Below, one piece after another: positions 57,191 through 64,000 of a stretch of DNA of 64,000 nucleotides (positions are counted from its first letter, which is position 1; every line of letters starts with the position of its first letter). Under the pieces are notes generated by a model. It saw only the letters and a list, made by a program, of their open reading frames with translations, searched no databases and had not been told where the DNA came from. This stretch comes from Coleofasciculus sp. FACHB-1120 (GTDB lineage Bacteria > Cyanobacteriota > Cyanobacteriia > Cyanobacteriales > FACHB-T130): NCBI RefSeq assembly GCF_014698845.1, contig NZ_JACJTV010000022.1, positions 1 through 64,000 on the forward strand. Reading direction: 5' to 3'. The position numbers and the translations under genes were made by a program.

Positions 57191-60100
57191 TCAAGCTTGG
57201 ATGCGTCCGGTGAGGTTAGCGATCGCCGTCGCTAACTCCGCTGGGTTCACAGGCTTAGGAATGTGTACCTGGAAGCCTGCTTGGAGAGCCTTTGTACGGT
57301 CTTCAGCGCTGGCGTAGGCACTTAAGCACACAGCCGGAATTTTTCCGCTTTGTGTATCCAGCGCCCTGACTTTACGAATTAAGGCGTAGCCATCTTCTCC
57401 GGGCATCCCAATATCGCTTACCAAGATATCTGTCTGCAAGCGGTGAAGCGCTTCCAGTGCTTCGCCTGCACCCGTTACAGCGGTGACTTGAGCCTGATAT
57501 TGCTCCAAGATAGCAATTAGCACTTCGCGGGCGTCGGCTTCATCATCCACGATTAGCACTCGCAAGCCATCCAGACTGACGGGAGAAGCAAAGTTGCCGG
57601 AGGAGAGAGGAAGGTGAGAATCGAGTTCATCCTTCCGCTTTCTGACTTCATCCGTCCGCAACGGTAGATTCACAATAAAGGTTGTGCCTAACCCCAGTCC
57701 AGGGCTTTGAGCGCAGACAGTTCCCCCTTGCAATTCTACGAGGTGGCGCACGATCGCGAGTCCGAGTCCGAGTCCGCCATGCGATCGCGTCGTTGTACCA
57801 TCGGCTTGACGAAAGCGTTCAAATACATAAGGGAGAAAGTCGGCACTAATTCCCTGTCCCGTATCAGTTACTCTGATTTGGGCATAGTTGGAAATCGGGT
57901 GTTCATTCCCATTCCCGATTTCCACAGAAAGTTTTACCTCGATTCGCCCCCCCTTGGGGGTAAACTTGACCGCGTTAGAAAGCAGATTCCAGAAAACTTG
58001 CTGCAAACGAGCGGAATCGCCCAAAATGATTCCGGCTGAGCGATCGCATCTAGCGTCAATTTGAATATTTTTTGCTTCTGCTGCGGGTAGCACCGTATCA
58101 ATAGCCGCCTCAATCACGGGTACAAGTTCGATGGGGCGCACATTTAGGCGCAGCTTGCCAGTAATAATCCGCGAGACATCTAAAACATCCTCAATCAGTT
58201 GAGACAGTGCCCTTGTATTCCGGTCGATGGTTTCTAGGGCGCGGGCAACCGTGGCTGCGTCAAACTTCCGGGTACGGAGGAGTTGAGTCCATCCCAGCAT
58301 GGCGTTGAGAGGCGTTCGCAGTTCGTGGGAAAGGGTCGCTAAAAACTCATCTTTGGTGCGGTTTGCTTCTTGGGCTTCCCGGTAAAGACGTGCATTCTCA
58401 ACCGCGACGGAAGCCATCTGTGCTAGCTGGACGAAGATGGCTTCATCTTGTTCGCTGAAGTCACCCTCGTATTTATCCGACAGGTGAATCAAACCGATAT
58501 TGTTCCCGTTGTGTCCTATCAGCGGTGCGGCTAGCCAGCCTCGCATCGGTGAATTATCCGCAGTGCCAAATTCTTTCCAAGCGGGATGTGCCTCCAGTTC
58601 AGCTTGCGTCAGCCGCATCGGGCGGTTCCTCTGACAGACAAGCGAGTAGATGCCGGTGCCATCGAGTTTTTCAAGGAATTCGCGCCTGGGGGCATATTTG
58701 TCCGAGAGGGAGATGGCATTGATAGACTGCGCCCAGTCTTGATTTACCTTCAGGTTGGCGTGTGACTGGTGGGCACCGATGATTGTACGCGCTTGCTCGG
58801 CGATCGCTTGCAACCGCTGCTCGATCGAGAGTGTGGAGTTGATGGCTAAAGCCGCATCCGCCAAGCCTCGAAGTTGGGTTGCCCGTTGTTGTTCGTTGAG
58901 CAAAAGTTGGTTGCGTTCTTGCTCTAACTGCTTGCGATCGCTAATATCGGCAACAATGGACATACAGCTAAGATTTCCTTGAGCGTCACGCACCGGACAA
59001 GCCCAGACGCTGATATCAACCAGTGAACCGTCCTTCTTTCGCCGACGTGTTTCGATAGCCGTTAATGTTCTGCCATGCTCGATAGCATCAAGTTGTGCTA
59101 GGAACTCGTCTCGCTTATCTTCTAGGATGCTAGGAAGAAAACGGCCGACTACCTCTTGTTCGCTCCAACCGAAGATCCGCTCATCTGCTGGATTCCACAG
59201 TTTTACGGTTCCATCCTCAAGACTAAGAACTGTAATCCCTAGGGGACAAGCTTGAATCAGGCTGTCCAGAGTTTGGTTCGTTGCTTGCAGCGCTTCCTCA
59301 GTTCGCTTGCGTAGCGTAGCGTGCCGCCGGCTTTCGCTGATATCTTCAACCATGCCCAATCCATAGCAGGCTTTTCCTTCTCGATCAAAAATTGCCGTAG
59401 CTGTGAGATTTATCCATAAAATTTCTCCATTTTTCTTGATGTAACGTTTTTCTATTTGGTAGCTGGCTACCTCACCTTTAAATATTTGCTCTATATAACG
59501 CCAATCTTTTTCAACATCTTCGGGGTGGGTAATATCTGCAAAAGTCAATTGACTGAGTTCTTGTTCGGGATATCCCAACATCTCACAGTAGGTTTTATTT
59601 ATCTTGACAAACCGACCGTTTAAGTCAACAACGGAGATGCCAATGGGTGCTTCTTCAAAAAATGTGCGGAATCGTTCCTCGCTTTCCCGAAGCGCTTCCT
59701 CTACCCGGATGTGTTCTGTAATATCTTCGTGTACCAGAACCACTTCGCAAATATTTCCAGCTTCATCTTTTACAGGATAGATGAAAGCCTGCGTCCAGCG
59801 TTCTTGGTCTTGGTAATCTCCTAGCTCCGCAACATCATATACGATGGGTGGCATCTCTACCGCCTCGCCAGCAAATGCCCTTTGAATGTATGGCATGATG
59901 CCTTTAGCGACTAATTGGTGATCCTGCAACAGGTTGTATTCTGGAATTTGGTCAAGCGTGATTCCCCAAAGTTTTTCCCAAGCTCGGTTTACTTGAATAA
60001 TCCGACCATCGGGAGCCATAATTTGCGTACTCAAGGGGGACTGATCCACCAAAGCCCGGAAGCGAGTTTCTGATATTCGCAACTCCTGCTCAGCGCGTTT

Positions 60101-62440
60101 GCGTAGCGTAGCGTGCCGCAGGCTTTCGCTTAAGTCAATTGCAAAACCCACACCCGATTGGTTAGAGCCGCCCAGATAGCCTGTCCCTACTAAGACGGGA
60201 ACCCTGGTGCCGTCTTTGCGGATATATTCCTTCTCGAAAGGAGTGTGCGATCCTTTCTGCTGCATCTCCTCCATCGCCTGCATATCTAGATGCCGATATT
60301 CTGGCGGCGTCATTTCCGCCCAGTTCGCTTTTCCAGACAGCACTTCCTCCTGCGTATAACCGACAATGTTACAAAAGACATCGTTTGCCTCCAGGATATT
60401 GCCAGAAAAGTCCGCAATGATGACCCCGATGATATTTGACTCAATCAAGCGTCTCGCCCGTGTTTCGCTCTCTCTGAGAGCCGCTTCGGCTTGTTTGCGC
60501 TGGGTAATGTCGCGGGAAATGACCACGAGCCCTTTGATGCTTTTATCCTGATTGTGCAGTGGGGCTACGATATATTCGTAGTGTTGCAAGCCGCTAGCCG
60601 TTAAGAATTCATTTTCCTTCCTAATCGGTTCTCCGGTAGCGATTACTTCTTCTCTATGAGCATCGAATCGGCTCATAATTTCTTCTGGCAAGCCGATATC
60701 TCTCCAAGTTTTGCCTACTAGCTCGCTTGGCTCGAAGCCCACGACTTGGGCACCGCCTGTGCTTACATATTTGTAGCGACCTTCCCGATCGAAGATGTAG
60801 ATGTGATCGACAGATGCCGAAAGAATCGCATCCAGCGTACTGGCTTGTTCTTGAAGCTCGTTTGCAAGTTGCCGAGAGTTTTCTTCCGCTTGTTTGCGTA
60901 GCGTAGCCTGCCGCAGGCTTTCGCTAATGTCCCGTTGACTTCCCCAAGCTCGTACTAAAAAACCATTTTCCACAATTCCCACGAGATTGTTTAAGAAATA
61001 TTTGGAATTTCCTTCTTTATCCACCTCATAGGATTCGGCATCGTTGAGTCGGTAGCCAGACTGAATAAACGCACGTAAATATTCAAGATTATGTGGCTCT
61101 GAGGGAATCAGAAAAGTTTCTAATCTTACTCCAATAATTTCTTCTGTGCTATTAAAACCATACATTTGAGCCATAACCCGATTACATTCAGCTAAGTATC
61201 CATATTGGTAGAAATGCTTAATTTGTTCATCTTCTGAAAGTTCTATGGGAATCGGCTGCTCAAGTTCAAACCGCCAAATCCCCTCGGAACTCTGCTCAAT
61301 AAAAGCGCGGTAGCGCTCTTCGCTGTTCCTCAACAAGGCTTCAGCTTGCTTGCGCTCAGTAATGTCTCGAATAATACTCAAAACTATTTTTCTGTCGCCA
61401 ATTAATAAGCTCTGGGCACTCACTTCTACCGGAAAGAAAGTCCCATTTTTGCGGCAGTGAATCGTTTCAAACAAAATACCTTGCTTGTCTGCTTGCTTAA
61501 GTTGACTATCTATTAAATCCAGAGTTTCTGGCGCTCGTAAATTGTTTATTTTTAGGGAAAGCAACTCTGATTTAGAATACCCATATGCTTGAATAGCAGC
61601 CTGATTGGCTTCAATAATTTGACCATCAAGCTGCACATATAAAACAATGTCACGACTGTGTTGAGAAAGAAGTTGATATCGTTTTAATTCTTCCTCAGCT
61701 GCTTTGCGCTCAGTGACATCAGTTAACATCGCGATCGCTTTTGGCATCGCTTCGCCTTTGGCGTCGCTGATACCGCCTTCATTAAAAATAAGATTTGTGG
61801 AGACAATTGCCCAAAGCGTCGAACCGTCTTTGCGGCGGTAACGGAAGTCAAACTGCTCTTTAATGCCGGGGTTCCCGCGCTCCAAAGATTGCTCTATCTG
61901 AATGCGAGCCTCTTCATCCATGAAGTCAAAAATTGAACGCCCGAGCATCTCTTCGACACCGTAACCGAACATCTCGGCTAACCGTTGATTGACATACTCT
62001 ATCCGCAGTTGGGCATCCAATAACCAAATGCCCTCGTTAGCCGTCTCGACAATGCTACGATATCGCTCCTCGCTAGCTCGTACTTTTAATCTGTTCCTCT
62101 CGGCTCGTTGCTTGGCAGCCTTTAATTCCGCACCGATCCAACTAATAAATAATGCCACCAACCCAAACACCGCCAGTCGCAGGATGTCCCCCCCACCAAA
62201 TAAAACTGAATGGAACGGAGAGATAAAAAAATAAGAAATCGTTAAAGTAGACAAAACGGTAGCTAGCAGTCCCGGTTTTAAGCCGCCGTACCAAGAACTC
62301 AACATTACAGCAGCAAAAAAAAGTGGGGAAATGTGCGGCTGAATGTGTGGAAATAACCACAGTGTCAGTACCCCGGCGCTAGCAACAGCGAGTACAGCAA
62401 CACCGTAGCGCCGTAATCGAGGATCTATTTTTTTTAACAT
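57191..62440 (-). CDS. Multi-PAS hybrid sensor histidine kinase
   Basis: This is a protein of about 1749 residues. The ATG at 62440 has AGGAG eight bases upstream, which decides the start. From the N-terminus it has a hydrophobic DUF4118-like block (about 10-100), eight PAS domains (some with PAC), a GAF domain, a HisKA dimerisation helix (phospho-acceptor His in TLSHELRTPLNAMLGW), a HATPase domain (NLLSNAVKFTP, DTGQGIS, GLGLGLAIV), and a receiver domain with Asp in LVSDIGMPGEDG. It is probably a multi-input light, redox or ligand sensor. Linkers between PAS domains carry in-frame palindromic repeat insertions. Confidence 0.94.
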   Translation of the reverse strand: MLKKIDPRLRRYGVAVLAVASAGVLTLWLFPHIQPHISPLFFAAVMLSSWYGGLKPGLLATVLSTLTISYFFISPFHSVLFGGGDILRLAVFGLVALFISWIGAELKAAKQRAERNRLKVRASEERYRSIVETANEGIWLLDAQLRIEYVNQRLAEMFGYGVEEMLGRSIFDFMDEEARIQIEQSLERGNPGIKEQFDFRYRRKDGSTLWAIVSTNLIFNEGGISDAKGEAMPKAIAMLTDVTERKAAEEELKRYQLLSQHSRDIVLYVQLDGQIIEANQAAIQAYGYSKSELLSLKINNLRAPETLDLIDSQLKQADKQGILFETIHCRKNGTFFPVEVSAQSLLIGDRKIVLSIIRDITERKQAEALLRNSEERYRAFIEQSSEGIWRFELEQPIPIELSEDEQIKHFYQYGYLAECNRVMAQMYGFNSTEEIIGVRLETFLIPSEPHNLEYLRAFIQSGYRLNDAESYEVDKEGNSKYFLNNLVGIVENGFLVRAWGSQRDISESLRQATLRKQAEENSRQLANELQEQASTLDAILSASVDHIYIFDREGRYKYVSTGGAQVVGFEPSELVGKTWRDIGLPEEIMSRFDAHREEVIATGEPIRKENEFLTASGLQHYEYIVAPLHNQDKSIKGLVVISRDITQRKQAEAALRESETRARRLIESNIIGVIIADFSGNILEANDVFCNIVGYTQEEVLSGKANWAEMTPPEYRHLDMQAMEEMQQKGSHTPFEKEYIRKDGTRVPVLVGTGYLGGSNQSGVGFAIDLSESLRHATLRKRAEQELRISETRFRALVDQSPLSTQIMAPDGRIIQVNRAWEKLWGITLDQIPEYNLLQDHQLVAKGIMPYIQRAFAGEAVEMPPIVYDVAELGDYQDQERWTQAFIYPVKDEAGNICEVVLVHEDITEHIRVEEALRESEERFRTFFEEAPIGISVVDLNGRFVKINKTYCEMLGYPEQELSQLTFADITHPEDVEKDWRYIEQIFKGEVASYQIEKRYIKKNGEILWINLTATAIFDREGKACYGLGMVEDISESRRHATLRKRTEEALQATNQTLDSLIQACPLGITVLSLEDGTVKLWNPADERIFGWSEQEVVGRFLPSILEDKRDEFLAQLDAIEHGRTLTAIETRRRKKDGSLVDISVWACPVRDAQGNLSCMSIVADISDRKQLEQERNQLLLNEQQRATQLRGLADAALAINSTLSIEQRLQAIAEQARTIIGAHQSHANLKVNQDWAQSINAISLSDKYAPRREFLEKLDGTGIYSLVCQRNRPMRLTQAELEAHPAWKEFGTADNSPMRGWLAAPLIGHNGNNIGLIHLSDKYEGDFSEQDEAIFVQLAQMASVAVENARLYREAQEANRTKDEFLATLSHELRTPLNAMLGWTQLLRTRKFDAATVARALETIDRNTRALSQLIEDVLDVSRIITGKLRLNVRPIELVPVIEAAIDTVLPAAEAKNIQIDARCDRSAGIILGDSARLQQVFWNLLSNAVKFTPKGGRIEVKLSVEIGNGNEHPISNYAQIRVTDTGQGISADFLPYVFERFRQADGTTTRSHGGLGLGLAIVRHLVELQGGTVCAQSPGLGLGTTFIVNLPLRTDEVRKRKDELDSHLPLSSGNFASPVSLDGLRVLIVDDEADAREVLIAILEQYQAQVTAVTGAGEALEALHRLQTDILVSDIGMPGEDGYALIRKVRALDTQSGKIPAVCLSAYASAEDRTKALQAGFQVHIPKPVNPAELATAIANLTGRIQA
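59309..59332 (-). repeat. In-frame 24-bp palindromic-repeat insertion (copy 1)
   Basis: On the minus strand it reads AGCCGGCGGCACGCTACGC followed by TACGC-like bases and encodes SRRHATLR between the PAC of one PAS domain and the next. The unmodified linker in this gene reads DITERKQAEA; here it reads DISE-SRRHATLR-KRTEEA. Confidence 0.85.
60101..60124 (-). repeat. In-frame 24-bp palindromic-repeat insertion (copy 2)
   Basis: It encodes SLRHATLR at the same linker position (DLSE-SLRHATLR-KRAEQE). It differs from copy 1 by two bases. Confidence 0.85.
60896..60919 (-). repeat. In-frame 24-bp palindromic-repeat insertion (copy 3)
   Basis: It encodes SLRQATLR at the same linker position (DISE-SLRQATLR-KQAEEN). 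The shared core GCAGGCTACGCTACGC is close to intergenic repeats near 30900. Confidence 0.85.
61731..61768 (-). repeat. In-frame insertion of a second repeat type
   Basis: Bases reading GACGCCAAAGGCGAAGCG and continuing into GCGATCGCGATG encode DAKGEAMPKAIAM within an otherwise standard PAC end (NEGGIS...LTDVTERK). The GGCGAAGCGATGCC core is a common cyanobacterial interspersed repeat and is followed by HIP1. Confidence 0.65.
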
Positions 62441-62904
62441 ATTCTGTTCTCCTGGTGAGTTCAGCATTTCGAGCGCTTCCCACGATCTAAATACCAACAC
62501 CGATTCTTAATGTGAAAAATGAAAAACGAATCTCCCACACCAGCGCGATCGCGTTAACCTAGCGCTAAAAGAGTCAGTTCGCTGGTTCGCACATCTACCC
62601 TAGTAGCCCCTCGATCCGTATCATAGCCAGATGTCAAAGTTTAGCCCCTCTATATTTCAAAATTTCAAAATACTGATGATGCTACCACCAGACACAGAAA
62701 TCGGCTCCAATTGGTCTGTGGCACAAGATTGCGCCATACTGTAACAATTTTGCGCGGTTGGGTTGTGAGGTTGGGAGTATTTCTTGGCTACCCCCGATGC
62801 GTTCATTTTTTCATTGGGGAAAGCTCCAATTCCTGCAAGGGTTTAATCGAATTGTGCAATAACTCTCCTAAAATTATCGGGGGATTAAGGATTTTAAAAA
62901 AATA
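62441..62904. other. Divergent intergenic region
   Basis: This lies between the kinase start (minus) and the helicase start (plus) and so holds promoters for both. Small direct repeats (TTTCAAAA near 62660) occur. No gene or strong structure is seen. Confidence 0.5.
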
Positions 62905-64000
62905 ATGGCTCGTAGCCCTACTTTATCTTTTGATCGCGGCACCTTAATATTGCATCCACCTCCTAGGGGGAAAGCTTGGGTGGAATATGCGACTTGGGAC
63001 GATCGCGTGGAAAAGTTCCGTATTCCGGCGATTCACTATCGTCAACTGGTGGAAGCACTACAAGCGGAAGAAACAAATTTTATCGACGAAGCGAAGGATT
63101 TTCAAGCGTTGGAACTCGTCGCCAGTATGGAAATGGAACCCTACCCGCATCAAACCGAGGCGCTGATGGCTTGGAAGCAAGCGGGGCGTCAGGGGGTGGT
63201 GGTGCTGCCGACGGCGGCTGGAAAGACTTATCTGGCTCAACTGGCGATGCAGGCAACGCCGCGCAGTACGTTGATTGTGGTGCCAACGTTGGATTTGATG
63301 CACCAGTGGTATGCCCACTTGACAGCGGCATTTCCGGATGCGGAGGTGGGATTGCTGGGAGGGGGTTCGCGGGATAGAACAGCAATTCTGGTTGCCACTT
63401 ACGACAGTGCGGCAATTCATGCTGAAAACTTGGGCAATCGCTATGCAATGCTCGTGTTTGATGAGTGCCACCACTTACCGACTGACTTTAATCGGGTGAT
63501 TGCCGAATATGCGATCGCTCCCTACCGACTCGGACTCAGTGCAACTCCAGAGCGTTCTGATGGCAAACACGCCGATTTAAATCTTCTCATTGGTTCCGAA
63601 GTTTACCGCAAAACAGCAGAAGAACTTTCTGGTTCGGCACTCGCTGAGCATGAGATCGTACAGATTAAAGTCAAGTTATCGCAACTAGAACGCGATCGCT
63701 ACAACGAGTTAATTCAACTCCGCAACAACTTTTTGCGAGAATCCAATATTTCTCTAGGCAGCATACAAGGCTGGCAGCAGTTTGTGATGAGAAGTGCCGG
63801 TTCGCCAGCAGGACGTCGGGCAATGCTAGCCCATCGGGAAGCGAAAGATATCGCCTTGGGTACAGACGGCAAACTGCGAATTCTCGCCAATTTGATCGCC
63901 GAACACCACCCAGAACGAATTCTAATTTTTACCGCTGATAACGCGACCGTTTATCGGATCTCTCAAGATTTCTTAATCCCAGCGATTACCCATCAAACGC
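62905..64000 (+). CDS. DEAD/DEAH-type helicase (XPB/ResIII-like), partial
   Basis: This is a 365-residue N-terminal portion cut by the window edge. The ATG at 62905 gives MARSPTLSFDRGTLILHPPP. Superfamily-2 motifs are in order: a Q-like EMEPYPHQTEAL, Walker A VVLPTAAGKTYLAQ (about 100), motif Ia VVPTLDLMHQW, motif II VFDECHHLP (about 190), and motif III LGLSATPERSDG. The start of the second RecA domain (DGKLRILANLIA, RILIFTADNATV) follows. This is the XPB-like/type III restriction-like helicase group. The C-terminal motifs V and VI are outside the window. Confidence 0.9.
   Translation, partial: MARSPTLSFDRGTLILHPPPRGKAWVEYATWDDRVEKFRIPAIHYRQLVEALQAEETNFIDEAKDFQALELVASMEMEPYPHQTEALMAWKQAGRQGVVVLPTAAGKTYLAQLAMQATPRSTLIVVPTLDLMHQWYAHLTAAFPDAEVGLLGGGSRDRTAILVATYDSAAIHAENLGNRYAMLVFDECHHLPTDFNRVIAEYAIAPYRLGLSATPERSDGKHADLNLLIGSEVYRKTAEELSGSALAEHEIVQIKVKLSQLERDRYNELIQLRNNFLRESNISLGSIQGWQQFVMRSAGSPAGRRAMLAHREAKDIALGTDGKLRILANLIAEHHPERILIFTADNATVYRISQDFLIPAITHQT

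Noticed and set aside
63058-63474. Minus-strand open frames opposite the helicase start
   Set aside because: The plus-strand helicase motifs (Walker A, DECH box) are unmistakable, and the antisense frames have proline/serine-rich shadow composition.

Overview
The window looks like chromosomal DNA from a cyanobacterium, probably a filamentous one. The octamer GCGATCGC (HIP1) occurs throughout, inside and outside genes. The gene set also fits: a GUN4 domain, a DesA-type acyl-lipid desaturase, a PucC-family transporter, XisI/XisH, ClpC, a TamB giant, and SLH-domain and Wzx/Wzy polysaccharide genes. I cannot assign a genus from sequence alone.

Layout. 1-0.8 kb: edge of an IS630-type insertion sequence whose transposase needs a -1 frameshift on an A7 run. 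1.0-3.1 kb: glutathione-dependent formaldehyde detoxification (class III alcohol dehydrogenase, then S-formylglutathione hydrolase) with a three-hairpin repeat between the genes. 3.4-6.5 kb: a membrane-anchored pentapeptide-GUN4 fusion, a catalase scrap and a CHASE3 chemoreceptor. 6.8-9.0 kb: a decayed toxin-antitoxin island holding an IS5-type remnant, an intact DUF433/DUF5615 pair, an intact DUF6888/DUF6887 pair, an antitoxin-like gene, and remnants of an antitoxin, a PIN toxin and a second DUF6888. 9.2-16.8 kb: two unfamiliar proteins with HEPN-like RxxxxH motifs, a YdeP/FdhF-type molybdopterin oxidoreductase divergent from a small PII-like protein, XisI with only the tail of XisH, and an Ogt-type alkyltransferase. 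17.2-28.5 kb: clpC with a clear terminator, a histone-deacetylase-family amidohydrolase and a 2197-residue TamB with internal ~72-residue repeats.

28.9-50.0 kb: a surface polysaccharide region. It has a large membrane protein, a UDP-glucuronate-4-epimerase-like enzyme, a Wzc-like tyrosine autokinase, a Wza-like export protein, an SLH-domain barrel protein with a small secreted partner, and then an 11-kb same-strand run of glycosyltransferases (four), methyltransferases (four, one split by a frameshift), a Wzx flippase, a Wzy-like polymerase and a YdcF protein. Together they could build, decorate, flip, polymerise and export one polysaccharide; no priming glycosyltransferase is visible. 50.1-57.1 kb: desA, a small conserved protein, an aldo/keto reductase, a PucC-like transporter, an inositol-phosphatase-family protein and gamma-glutamyltransferase. 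57.2-62.4 kb: an eight-PAS hybrid histidine kinase in which short palindromic repeats sit in frame between PAS domains. 62.9-64.0 kb: start of a DEAD/DEAH-type helicase cut by the window edge.

The most unusual items are the in-frame repeat insertions in the PAS kinase, the modular duplicated toxin-antitoxin island, two homopolymer-A frameshift sites (IS630 and a methyltransferase), the GUN4 fusion and the two HEPN-like genes. No tRNA, rRNA or CRISPR array was recognised.
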